From positions 21,318,177 to 21,382,176 of the forward strand of contig CM026422.1 of assembly GCA_014871385.1 (NCBI GenBank): a stretch of 64,000 nucleotides of DNA, given 5' to 3'. The position numbers and the translations under genes are program-made. The notes beneath the pieces are model-generated. The model did not search any database and was not told where the DNA came from. It was given only the letters and a program-made list of their open reading frames with translations. The stretch's first letter is position 1. Each line of letters begins with the position of its first letter. This DNA comes from Ceratodon purpureus (Eukaryota > Streptophyta > Bryopsida > Pseudoditrichales > Ditrichaceae). Positions 34,826-45,400 of this stretch are shown piece after piece.

Positions 34826-36109
34826 GTGTTTCGCCCACTAGAGAGCTGGGCAGGTATTTTAGCAGTGAATGGAAAGGGTAGTACAAGTGATAATTCAGGA
34901 GTACCGGACTTCGTGGACAATGCAAAACTGGATTACTCATCAGGAATTCTAATAGTTAGTTAGAAATTGTTTTGTGGAGGGAGAGAGGCATGTTTGCGAT
35001 TTCGAAGACTGGCTTCACTCTCAAGGAAAACGATGATTGGCTTGACTCTCAGATGGTGCTGCTCTTGCACCTTACATGATATGGTCAAGAGAAAATCGCT
35101 CAGAAGTAGGATTTGTATTCTATCACATGCACAGCAGTGATTTTCCATAGGCACAACAGATGCGTTAAACCCAAGCTGCCTGACAATGTGACAAGTAGCA
35201 GTGAAAACGCAATGTGAGCGTGTCTAACATCAATTTTTGATGATATAATGTATGCATCGTTGCCTAAAATGCTTAAGATAGAGTGTCCTTGCCTGAATCA
35301 TAGAACTACCGTGTGCAGAGATTCTGGTTCATTGTGAGGCGTAACCAACATGAAAACAGAGTGCTCGTCGGACACTATCCACACGCCCATCGAGTTTGGG
35401 GTAACCGGCAGAGCAAGCAGAATTCTTACAACTCGGGCTAGTGCATATTCCAATTCATGACATTGAATTGGTGGACACAATTTTCATTTTAGTGCCACAG
35501 CCTTCAGCAAAAATCTTCTAGTTTTGAACTCTACAAGTACCGAAGGTCGGCCTTCGAAGATTTATCTCGCCAGTGGAACAGAGCAATTTTCGATGTTTGT
35601 TGATACAAATTCGAAATATTGCAGAGAAAATATCAATTCCATCTTCACAGTCAGGCTTAAAATTTGGTTTTCGACACCAGTTTCTGGTTTTTATGAAGGA
35701 AAATTGAATCATCTTCAATTTTGAATTACAACGCACGTATCCAATGGTATTAAATAGTAAACCACCGTCCAGGTTTGCTTCATGTACATTTGTATGTAAA
35801 AAATAATTTATTCGACATTTCTTTGAATGGGCCCTCGCTCCATTTCCATCTTGTTTTCAATTCCAGAATCATTGCAAGATCATACTAAATTCATCAAAAT
35901 AATTTTCACTCAAATAATGTCTTCCCACAATCCCTCTCCCGCCTGTATCAAAAGGAGTCAAAAACCAAAATCTAGCACAATGTAACTGTGCCTAATTACC
36001 AGGTAATGTTCCCAACAAATCAGTCACCTCCCCCTGATCATTTCTGAAATGGTTCCAAATTTGTGCTATTTTTACATTTTTGGATACTAGCAAGAAGCTT
36101 CTTCTATCT
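34826..36109. other. Intergenic DNA downstream of B3 gene 2
   Basis: The first 700 bp are the duplicated 3' flank shared with gene 1. The rest is AT-rich with no gene recognised. Confidence 0.5.
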
Positions 36110-36480
36110 GAATTGAAAATAGAAGGTTATGCATGAAAGCCTGCCCAGAGAAAGCACGGCGTTTGGTGGCAGGTTGGTCAGCCCACTGACATCGGTTACT
36201 GCTTTCGGGGTAAATGTTGAACTAGGCAGCAACTTTCGCCAGCGATTCCTGCTCCTTGAGGGTTCGAGACAAGGCATACGCGCTGCAGAGTCGGTCACGC
36301 CCCTTGCAAGTTTACCCTGGTACGTTGATACAATATGGCTGCTGTGCCGCTGTGAGTAAAGGCGTCATTGCTGCTGCTCACATCAGGAGCATTGCCAGAA
36401 GCTGGCTCCTGTTTCTCCGATTGTGGGTGCAATTGTCATCCAGTAGGTCATTACTGGACCACTTAATTGATATCCCAATG
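36110..36480 (-). pseudogene. LysM receptor kinase pseudogene fragment
   Basis: On the minus strand the sequence follows the 5' part of the LysM receptor kinase gene at 37783-39960: a signal-peptide-like stretch, then residues corresponding to the CNGRDRPCSTYAFYRTF region and LysM 1. Readable pieces include KEQESLAKVAA and, in another frame, VTDVSGLTNLPPNAVLSLG. Several frame changes and stops separate them and nothing after LysM 1 is present. Non-coding remnant of a local duplication. Confidence 0.7.
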
Positions 36481-37782
36481 CAACGTGCCTAGCAGGCAAT
36501 ATACGAGAAAACCTGAAGAAAGAGTAGCTTCATACCTAGATTCACGTCCCCCACTCCCAAGCCTCTCCTGCGGAAGTTTTTGGCTGCCTCCCAGCGCTCT
36601 TCACAGGGAAACAAGCTCGGCGCAACAATCTGATCCATGCAAGAGAACCTACCTTATTTCATGTTCACACTCCGAAGTTGATGAATGCCCATCGCACTGG
36701 ATACGGAATTGTAGCTAAAATATCTTCTGGATTGGATATTTGGGACGTCCTGTTTATGTGAGGATATGGACTGTCAGAAATAACATTCTCCACTTCACAA
36801 AATATTGATGGACAGTGCAAGACTAGATGGTGAGGAGCACAATCAATATTTCTGCTAGATTGGGCTGCACAAAACGCTCCAGCGTGATTTGGTAAAACGG
36901 AAGGTTTGAATTGAAGGGTTTATTGAAGATGTTAGGGAGACGGCTCAACTGAGGTAGATGTATTGAGCTTGAACAATGAGGGCAGTAAAACAGGCAGAAT
37001 CTTGTGCTTGCATCTGAAACACATCCTTTGGAACTGTCAAGTTTGCCTTGAGTTTATCTAAACCCTCGTTATCATTCAAAATATTCGCTCCCATGGTTCA
37101 ATCACATCTGAGACCAGACAATAGATGATCATGAAAAAGTCGAAAAGTATGTCATGTTCTGCTTTGCACGAGCACTCGAGTCTCCCGTGGTGAAGGGAGC
37201 GCACAACAACAAAGGCTTCCAACATCTAGAAATCAACCGGCATTCTCAACTTGCTACAAATCTGTGCCAATGTTGTTGTCATGAGATTTAGGAAGAATTT
37301 TCCAAATTATAGTACATGTTGTTGACTTTGATATTTGATACTTGGTCGTTTGTGATATCTTGTACAGATTGAGACTACCTTATGACAAAGAATGCAATGT
37401 TGTGGAGGCCAGACAGATACACTATTCGAGATTCCATGTAATTTTTTGTGTGAAGACTCCTACCATCAACATGATCTCCAGCACGACTTGGACTTAGCTA
37501 AGCTTGAGGTGCAATTAGTCGTGCAATAGAATATGTATGCAGACTCAGCCTAATCTTTAAACTCTCGTAAAACATTATGGCTCCTGAAACCATTCTAATC
37601 AGAAGCATGCATGACAAGATGTTAGCAAATAAGTCATAGAAGTTCTACATTTCGATGAACCTCTTATCAAACTTCTCTGTATTCTCGTATCCAGATTCAA
37701 ATTCTTTCTCCCATCGTAGGTCTCACACCCACTCCCACATATCTGTTCCCACCAAAATCAAACAGGTCTCAAGTCATGCACC
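36481..37782. other. Intergenic DNA
   Basis: No supported gene; presumably includes the 3' untranslated region of the LysM receptor kinase at its right end. Confidence 0.5.
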
Positions 37783-39960
37783 TCACCGACCTGAATACAA
37801 TGCAGATGAAGCCACATAAGATGTTTGAACCTTCGCTATACGCTCACCATTCGGAAGAGCAGACAAGAGGGTGGTGGCTTCGGATGTAGCATAGCCAACT
37901 TCCTCAACATTCTCAATACCCAACAACTCAGAGTCAGACGGCGACACCATGCCTAACATCCGAGAGAATCCGGGCTTATCGTAACGGGCTTGGGGCTTGC
38001 TTCTGGGCAAAGGAGGCATTGACATCTCCATACTCTCCCATGACTGAAGCAGCAATAACTGCGATACCAACCGTGTCGATGGTCGATCTTCGGCATTAGG
38101 ATTACAGCAAAGAAGTCCCAATTGCAGAATGTTTGTGATCATCTTCTTGTCTTCCATTATAACATCCGGGGTTTGAGTCGTCATACATGATTCATCTTCC
38201 AACCCTGACTGACCAGATGACCCTAAACTTGCCTCAAATATACCGAGCCTTGAGTCCGCAACTTGCAAAATATTCCCCACTTCATGTGCTCGCCATACCT
38301 TGTCAACTAAGACACCATCATCTCCGAGTTCCATTACAATCATGTCGAGTGGACGCGCCCCACACATCACTTCAAGGACCAGCACTCCAAAGCTGTACAC
38401 ATCGGACTCCTTGGTGGCTTTGCCTGTGTGAACCATCTCCGGGGCCAAGTACCCAAACGTGCCCGCCATCATTGTGGTCTTTCCCACCTTCTCGTGATCA
38501 ATGAGACGGGCAAGTCCAAAATCACCCAAATACGCATTAAAATCCGCATCCAAAAGGACATTGCTCGACTTGATGTCTCTATGCAACACGCATTGTGTGC
38601 ATTCCTCGTGCAAGTATGAGAGTGCATTGGCCACCCCGCTCAGAACAGAGTGTCGCAGTGTCAGAGGAAACCTGGTGCCTGAAGATCGGAAAAGCAGCTC
38701 GTGGAGATTGCCGTTGCACATGTAGTCGTACACAAGCAGCAGTTGCTCTTCCTCGTGACACCATCCTCGCAGCTGCACCAGATTTCGGTGACGAATGTGG
38801 CTCAGGCTGGTTACCTCAGCTCGGAAACTCTCCTTCCCGTGCTTGCTCTCCATTCTCATCTGTTTCACCGCCACCAGAGCTCCCGAAGGAAGAGTGCCCT
38901 TGTACACCGCTCCAAATCCACCGCTTCCGAGTAACTCGCTCCTTCTGAAGTTCTTCGTCGCCTTTCTGAGCTCTTTGTATGCGAACATCCGCAGGGCAAG
39001 GTTTGGATCCACCAGACTGAAGTCACTTAACTCGTCTTGTTTCTTTGATGGTGCCCTCCTTCGATGCCTGGCAACGAACAAGCACGCCACCAGCAACACT
39101 GCGGCGGAGAGCCCAGCAAAGATTCCCACCTTTCTACTCCGTGGAGATCTGGAAGTAGGCTTCATATTGGATGGGCCTGTGACAACATGGGGAAAGTTCG
39201 CCATGGCTGCAATTGGCGGCAATGACTGAAGCGGAACAAGCAGGGTTGTGTGAACCCATAGTGTTGCATTTGTCGGCAACTCATTCGCAACACTCAGCTC
39301 TGCAACTGTGATGTTAAAGTTAGCACTGATGATTTCCAGGGTTTCGTCAGGGTACACACCATATGAAAGCAAGAATCTTGTTCCATTTGCAATCTGATCC
39401 GCAGTTGGGCAAGCGCAGAAGACTGGCACCTTGGCGGTGTCGCCAATGACAAGGGATAAAACATCCAGCCTGGGGTTCGAGACCATCATCGCCTGATACG
39501 TCGTCAAGGCGCCATAAATGGTACTCGCCACCATCGCGAAGGAGTCACGTGGTGCAATGGTGTAAGGCACTTCCATTTGAGAGGTGACATTATGGCACCT
39601 GCAGTCTATGGGGATGTAGAGAGGCTGTCCCATCGGAAGAATGGCATTCGGTGCTAGGTCAGTGAGCCCGCTGAGGTCGGCAACTGTTGCTGGGGGGATT
39701 TTGAAGTAGCTAGCAACTTTGGCCACTGATTCTTGCTCCTGGAAGGTTCGGTAGAAGGCATAGGTGCTGCAGGGTCTGTCACGTCCATTGCAACTGTAGC
39801 CCTTTGTGTTGTTGTATGGCTGTTGTGCCATCGTTCTAAATGGCGCCATGGCTGCTTGCCACACCAGGACTATTGCCAGAAGAAGCGTCCTCTTTCGGCT
39901 GTGTATCCATTTGACATCGTGCAGGATATTCCTAGACGGCTTGATGTCGAAATGCAACAT
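37783..39960 (-). CDS. LysM receptor-like kinase
   Basis: Intronless. The frame opens further upstream but only from GTG; the first ATG is at 39960, giving 725 residues (a later ATG at 39849 is possible). Order from the ATG: hydrophobic signal (RTLLLAIVLVWQAAMA), Cys-rich start (CNGRDRPC), LysM 1 ending in CRC, LysM 2 ending in CAC, LysM 3, one transmembrane helix (VGIFAGLSAAVLLVACLFVA) followed by HRRR, then a Ser/Thr kinase. Kinase landmarks: GSGGFGAVYKG loop, VAVK lysine, HRDIKSSN catalytic loop, DFG, TFGYLAPE and DVYSFG; all catalytic residues are present. CXC pairs between LysM motifs are the hallmark of plant LysM receptors for chitin and related N-acetylglucosamine oligomers. The kinase (KELRKATKNF.., YLGDFGLARLIDH) looks like the L-type lectin receptor kinase group. 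Inference: plasma-membrane sensor of microbial glycans; ligand unknown. Confidence 0.9.
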   Translation of the reverse strand: MLHFDIKPSRNILHDVKWIHSRKRTLLLAIVLVWQAAMAPFRTMAQQPYNNTKGYSCNGRDRPCSTYAFYRTFQEQESVAKVASYFKIPPATVADLSGLTDLAPNAILPMGQPLYIPIDCRCHNVTSQMEVPYTIAPRDSFAMVASTIYGALTTYQAMMVSNPRLDVLSLVIGDTAKVPVFCACPTADQIANGTRFLLSYGVYPDETLEIISANFNITVAELSVANELPTNATLWVHTTLLVPLQSLPPIAAMANFPHVVTGPSNMKPTSRSPRSRKVGIFAGLSAAVLLVACLFVARHRRRAPSKKQDELSDFSLVDPNLALRMFAYKELRKATKNFRRSELLGSGGFGAVYKGTLPSGALVAVKQMRMESKHGKESFRAEVTSLSHIRHRNLVQLRGWCHEEEQLLLVYDYMCNGNLHELLFRSSGTRFPLTLRHSVLSGVANALSYLHEECTQCVLHRDIKSSNVLLDADFNAYLGDFGLARLIDHEKVGKTTMMAGTFGYLAPEMVHTGKATKESDVYSFGVLVLEVMCGARPLDMIVMELGDDGVLVDKVWRAHEVGNILQVADSRLGIFEASLGSSGQSGLEDESCMTTQTPDVIMEDKKMITNILQLGLLCCNPNAEDRPSTRLVSQLLLLQSWESMEMSMPPLPRSKPQARYDKPGFSRMLGMVSPSDSELLGIENVEEVGYATSEATTLLSALPNGERIAKVQTSYVASSALYSGR

Positions 39961-40772
39961 TGCTTTGAGAGCCTGAAGGAAGTCTAATATTTGTACCTTT
40001 GGATACGGCTGTAGATCTAGCACGCCCACGGAACGCGCTGCTACTTAACTTCTCAATTGATTGTCTAACGTAGATGAGCATCGAAGGGGTTAATTAATTC
40101 CTCCAGCATGAAGTACAAGAATGTGATAGCAGCTCTGAGACTCTCATTTGTTGCTCAGCACTCGATGCAGGGAGATACAACTCCACTCATGATTCTTGTC
40201 TAGAAAGGCAAGCCAAACATGAAAGAGCATTAAATTATTAACTTCACTCGGTCTCTCTTGCTTCAGTTTTCAGTCCGATTGAAATGAAGAAATTTTGAAG
40301 ATCGATTTTCAGCGGACTCCACACGAAGATAGCATTTTGAACTTGGACAAGGGGTACTTCTGAGCTATAAAGGCAATATAAATCAAGGTATGAAGTGTTA
40401 AGGTGAGGAAAACTATTTACACCTACCAGTAGACTTCCTCATGTCCGAACATGTGTGGTATTAATTTCCGCTTATGACAATACCCTAAATTGGTCATGAC
40501 TCAAGTGATGACCACGTATCACATGTCACAGAAGTCTACAGATTGGTGTTTAGAGCTTGGTTGCTTTCCGGTATCTCTATCTTATATGCATGATAGGAAA
40601 CCTCCGACTTTCATAACGTAAGTAACGACTTTTTTTATATGCATGTAGAACGTAAGTCTTTCAGGTTTACCTCCAGTTTAGACTCGAGTTTTTTAGAAGT
40701 AGCCGCATGATCGTGCGCACGAATCTTTCACTGTACACCACAAAGAAGTACGAAATCTATCATGGTGATGTA
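39961..40772. other. Upstream region of the LysM receptor kinase
   Basis: Expected to contain its promoter. Just upstream of the ATG, the minus-strand frame reads on through DFLQALKA. No other gene. Confidence 0.45.
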
Positions 40773-41344
40773 TTGTGCACGATAGCTCCAACTACAGTGA
40801 TATTTCAAAAGTACATCTAGCCGCTTGTTGAAAAAAACAACAGAAGCTTTCGAAGACTAGAAGCTGACTGAGACATGTTTATTGACTGAGACATGTTTAT
40901 TGACTGAGACATGTTTATTGACTTGAAGCTGACTCGTGCTGTCGCAGCTGTTGGCACCGACCTGAGCTTCTCGTCGAGCAACAACATTTCAGTGAAAACA
41001 GGTACAATAATGCAGACGACGGCGATTGTTAGCTCGGAGCACAGATGCAAATTAACGGAGCTCCGAATCGCGCCCTCCCAGCAGCAGCAGCCTTCACAGA
41101 CATCAAACAACGTCAGTGTTATGTCCATTTCGCAACAGAAGCGCAGGCCTACGGTATCACCTGGGTATCTCCATAGTTTCAACACAGTATTAGAGTAGTA
41201 CTACCATGGTATTACATGTGTATCGATCTAGGTGTGCAACTTGAAGATCTTCACTAGACCTAGGTTCAAAATTTGGAGGAGAGGTTCAACAAGCGGCTAG
41301 ATGTACTTTTGAAATATCACTGTAGTTGGAGCTATCGTGCACAA
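40773..41344. repeat. Element bounded by a 59 bp perfect inverted repeat
   Basis: Bases 40773-40831 are the exact reverse complement of 41286-41344 (TTGTGCACGATAGCTCC... to its mirror). A second shorter inverted pair (TTTGGAGGAGAGGTT near 41271 and AACCTCTCCTCCAAA near 41371) straddles the right end. Inside are open frames on both strands without protein resemblance. It resembles a MITE-like or foldback element, but no target duplication was identified. The copia insertion lies 78 bp to the right. Confidence 0.6.
40867..40920. repeat. 18 bp tandem repeat, three copies
   Basis: ACTGAGACATGTTTATTG is repeated three times without change. On the minus strand it reads as three SINMSQ hexapeptides in a chance frame. 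Confidence 0.95.
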
Positions 41345-41422
41345 ATTTTGAACCTAGGTTCGATAAACCTCTCCTCCAAATTTTGATAATTCATTGCACT
41401 AAGTCTTCCACACGGTGCTCTT

Positions 41423-41563
41423 TGTTGTCACAGAGAAAGTGGCTCTGAAGAGAGCTTGAGATTAAGAAGCAAGAGGTTATATACATGGTGTAGCCGGCGA
41501 CTACATTAGGGTTAGAATAGGTTTACTAAATAAAGCTGACCTAATTATCCTAATACTTTAACA
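41423..41563 (-). repeat. Copia 3' LTR
   Basis: Identical to 46565-46705. The antisense gene at 41621 begins only 57 bp inside this LTR, so any antisense promoter activity of the LTR could drive it. Confidence 0.95.
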
Positions 41564-41573
41564 CCCCCTCTCA
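41564..41573 (-). promoter_or_regulatory. Polypurine tract
   Basis: Reads GAGAGGGGG on the minus strand immediately before the 3' LTR; primes plus-strand DNA synthesis in LTR elements. Confidence 0.85.
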
Positions 41574-41620
41574 GACCGACGCTCGGTGTCGGGCTGGGTT
41601 TATCTTGCTTCGCAATTGGA

Positions 41621-42183
41621 ATGATGGCGACAAGCGAAGGGGACAGGAATCTTTGTCGGAGAAGTGAGCCCACGTGGTTGGATTACGTGGTGACGATCGC
41701 CTGGTCGGTTGTAGGATTGTTGCGGTGTGTTCTCGATGCGATCTTCAGTTGGCTCGAGGTGCGGTTAGCGGGGAGACGCAGGCAGTTGTCGGTACGGAGT
41801 GTGGATGAGCAATTGCCGGTCGGTGACGCCGAGGTGAAGCACCTGCGAGGAGCTGCGGAGCCAGGTAAGGTTATTGGGTTTTCTAATTGTATGTAAGTAG
41901 TGTCACTGCTTGTAGGGTTTTAACAAGGTTTGTTCTATGTGTAGGGAGTGCGACATTACTGTCGCGGATTGTGAAGACCAAGGGAGGAGACGATCAACGG
42001 AGTTCAGCGGATCGAAAGGACTACCCTAGGGTTTCGAGTAAACTGTACGCGGTTCGCAAAGGGAGATGTACAGGGATTTTTCGCAGCTGGGAGAGTTGTA
42101 GAGCCCAGGTTGACAGGTACCGAGGAGCGGAGTTTCGTTCCTTCGGTACGATTGTAGAAGCGCAGGAGTATTTGGCAGGTTAG
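41621..42183 (+). CDS. Antisense two-exon gene with RNase H1-type hybrid-binding domain, inside copia
   Basis: Exon 41621-41864 begins ATG ATG and ends CCAG/GTAAGG. The 80 bp intron ends TGTGTAG, and exon 41945-42183 finishes with TAG; phases match (1 + 2), giving 160 residues. The first half has a hydrophobic segment (YVVTIAWSVVGLL) followed by an Arg-rich region. The C-terminal 47 residues match the N-terminal domain of eukaryotic RNase H1, also called viroplasmin-like: KLYAVRKGRCTGIF, SWESC..QV, and GAEFRSFGTIVEAQEYL. In RNase H1 this domain binds RNA-DNA hybrids. The catalytic domain is absent. The gene lies between pol and the 3' LTR on the opposite strand, tail to tail with pol; stop codons overlap at TTAG. 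Inference: a host-derived passenger or an accessory gene that might act on the element's hybrids. Confidence 0.75.
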
Positions 42184-42461
42184 GTTTTTAAGGAACCTGC
42201 TTTGAGAAAGGAGAGAGAGAATAGGTTTAGGCTATGTCGATGTTGCTCGAATTTGATTCGGCCCAGGGGTTTTGTGAGAATATCCGCCGGTTGAAGTGCG
42301 GTACTAATAAATTTTAAGTCAATTTCCCCCTCTGTAACGCGCTCCCGAATGAAGTGGTGGTGGATTTCGATATGCTTTGATCGGGCATGGAACACGGGGT
42401 TCTTGGCTAATTTGATCGCGCTCTGGTTGTCACAATGTATGCTAACTGCGGCCCGCGGGTT
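42180..42461 (-). CDS. Copia pol C-terminus (RNase H end), shifted frame
   Basis: Continues the RNase H domain in a frame one base from the main ORF and overlapping it by 20 bp. It contains the conserved HCDNQSAIKLA, FHARSKHIEI and ADILTKPL blocks that close copia polyproteins. No start codon of its own. As it stands, complete RNase H would need frameshifting, or the copy is defective or depends on other copies. Its TAA overlaps the stop codon of the opposing gene. Confidence 0.9.
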   Translation of the reverse strand, partial: NPRAAVSIHCDNQSAIKLAKNPVFHARSKHIEIHHHFIRERVTEGEIDLKFISTALQPADILTKPLGRIKFEQHRHSLNLFSLSFLKAGSLKT

Positions 42462-45400
42462 CTAAGTCTGACTTAATTTGGCTTGTTTTGTGGCGAATTT
42501 GGACACTGGGATGCGGGAGAACTCGGAGCTCTGTCAGAAGGCGAGAGATCCATACCCCCTCTTGGACCCCGTCACTGAGGGCGCGGTACTCGGATTCTGT
42601 TGAAGACCGTGAGACTGTTAGCTGGCGTTTGCTCTGCCAGGAGACCGGGGAGCCTGCAATCTGGAATAGGTACGCTCCCACACTCCTGCGTGTATCGGTG
42701 CAAGAGCCCCAATCTGCATCCGTGAACCCTGAAATGGAGAGAGGTTTTGCTTTGTGGTAGAGGATTCCGTGGTCAGAAGTAGTCTTGAGATACTGTAGAA
42801 CGTGGATAGCGGAATCGAGGTGTTGCTGTTGAGGCTTGGCCATGAAGGAAGCTATTCGATTTACGGCATAGGAAATGTCCGGGCGTGTGATGGTTAGGAA
42901 AATTAGTTTTCCAACTAACTGGGAGTAGTATGTGGAATCTACAGCGGGCGTCCCGGTTTCAGAGCTCAAGATCTGGCCAGCGGGTAGGGGAACCTTGGAG
43001 GGCTTAGAGTCAGCTGGAAGAAAATCGCGGAGAATTGACAAGGTATACTGAGTTTGGTGGAGTAGGATGCCGTCTGGTAAATATTCGAAGATGACCCCGA
43101 GGTACTTCTGTATCTTGCCCAGGTCAGTCATGTCGAACGTGGCTGTGAGGTATGACTTAATCCAGTTTATCAGTGTGAGCGAACTACCTGTGATAAAAAG
43201 GTCGTCCACGTAGAGCATCACTAACAAAATCTGATCGTCTTGATGCAGGTAGTACAGGTTGGGGTCGTATGAGCTGCGTATGAGATTCACCTTGCGGAGG
43301 GAGGAGTCAATTTTCTCGTACCAGGCACAGGGAGATTGCTTTAGTCCGTAGAGGGACTTGAGCAGGTGACAAACCTTGTGCTCGTGCCCAGGAGTTACAA
43401 AACCGGGAGGCTGGGACATGTAGACGTCCTCTTTGAGGACGCCATGGAGGAAAGCGGTGCGGACGTCCATATGATGGACGTCCCACTGATTCGCTGCTGC
43501 AAGTGCGACCGTGGCACGGATGGTCACCCATTTGATGACAGGTGCGAAGGTTTCCTGGTAATCTAAACCAGGTTTTTGCTGAAAACCCCGGGCTACCAGT
43601 CGTGCCTTGCGAATGGGCGGAAATCCAGGGGGGCCAGGCTTGGTTTTGTAAACCCATTTAGAGGTGATAGGTTTGATGCCTACCGGTAAGGTTTCCAATG
43701 TCCAGGTCTTGTTTTTGTGAATACTCTGCATTTCCTGTTCCATAGCTGCGGTCCAATTCGGGTCTTGGATGGCTTGTTGGAACGTGGGTTCTAAGTCATC
43801 ATCTTGTTCTGTCTTGGTCGCAGGATGAGGTGAATTGAGGACGGGATAGCAGTCGGGCGAGTCCTGAGACAGATAAACGAAATAGTCTCTCAGCTTAATG
43901 CTGGTAGCTCGCGAGCGGGAGCTTCTGCGGAGGCCTGGTGGACTGGGCGTTAGTGTTTCTAACTGCGGCGGGTGGGATGGTTCAGGTGCGGAGGATAAAG
44001 GAAGAGCAGGAGAAGATGGAGGCGATACAGCAGGATAGTTGGCAACAGGGAAGTCGGGTTGGGTGTTATCAGTGTCTGTGTCTGTTGTAGGTAGAGTAGG
44101 TTGAGTCTGGAGCTGTAGCGGGGAAAGGTCAATTGATTCTAACAGAGAAGTTGGTTTTGTAGGAGGAGGATCGAGAACAAAGAGAGACTCCTCGAACGTC
44201 ACATCACGACTGAGAAGAACTTTCCGAGACAACGGGTCATAACAACGGTAAGCCTTTGCGGACTCATCGTATCCTACCAGTAGCGTAGCAACAGCTTTAG
44301 AATCCAGTTTGTTGCGTTTTTCCTTGGGATTATGACAAAAGGCAAGACATCCAATAACACGGAAGTGAGAAATATCTGGTTTCTGACCTGTGAATGTTTC
44401 TTCAGGTGTCTTGCGGTTGAGAGCGCGACATGGTAGGCGGTTCTGGATGTGATTTACTGCACGCGCGACCTCGTCCCACAGAAAGCGTGGGATGCGTGTA
44501 CCTGAAGCAACACTCCTTATACCCTCAAGAAGGTAACGATTTCTTCTTTCAGCTGCCCCGTTTTGTTGTGGGGAATAGCCTGCGGTAAATTGATGATGGA
44601 TGCCGTGTGAACTGCAGAACTGCTCGAAGTCAGAGGAGATGTATTCGCCCCCGCGATCAGAGCGAAGGCTCTGTATTTTTCTGGTAGGTGTCTCTACCAG
44701 ATTTTTGAAGTGGATAAAGTAGCTGAGGGTTTGGGACTTAGCTTGTAGAAAATAAATCCATGATTTTCTGGAAAAATCATCAATGAATGTTAAGATGTAC
44801 CGACAATTCTTGAGGGTGGGTGTTGATAGAGGGCCACAAAGGTCGCTATGCACGAGCTGGAGTTGAGCAGCGGAGAATGAGGTGCGTGATTTGGGAAAGG
44901 GCTGCCGGTGCGATTTCCCAAATATGCAGCTAGTGCAAGGGCGTTTGAGGTACGGTAATCTTGGTATACCATTGACAAGGCCCTGGTTAGATAAGTGATA
45001 AAGACTTTGTCGATTAACATGGGCCAGCCGTTGATGCCAGAGGTCGATAGTTTCGACAGAAACTTTCGGTTGGATGCTAACAGTAAGCATTGTGGGTTGT
45101 GGCAGGACCGGTTTGGCAGAGAGGCGATACAGTTTTGTGCGAGAGTCACGGTAAGCCTCAAGGAACACCCTGTTTGGATTCTTAGTGTCATAGATGAGAC
45201 ACTGGTTTGAGTTGAACACAATCGTGTGCCCTAGATCAGCGAATCTTCCCACAGATAAGAGATTTGTTTTTACGCCAGGAACATAGAGAACGTCTTTCAC
45301 AATCTTTACTTCATGAGTGGAAAAATCAATGTTTCCTTTGTGTGATACAGGAAGGACTTGACCTGCGGCTGTCCGAATGCTGGTAATTGAGGAATGAGAC

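Noticed and set aside
35524..35724. Open frame downstream of B3 gene 2
   Set aside because: Part of the duplicated 3' flank plus AT-rich DNA; no homology and no splice context.
38187..39229. Several plus-strand ORFs opposite the LysM receptor kinase
   Set aside because: Shadows of the strongly coding minus-strand frame.
41621..42183. Reading the viroplasmin-like domain as an integrated plant pararetrovirus
   Set aside because: No coat, movement or pararetroviral reverse transcriptase is present; the domain sits in a copia element and equally occurs in host RNase H1.
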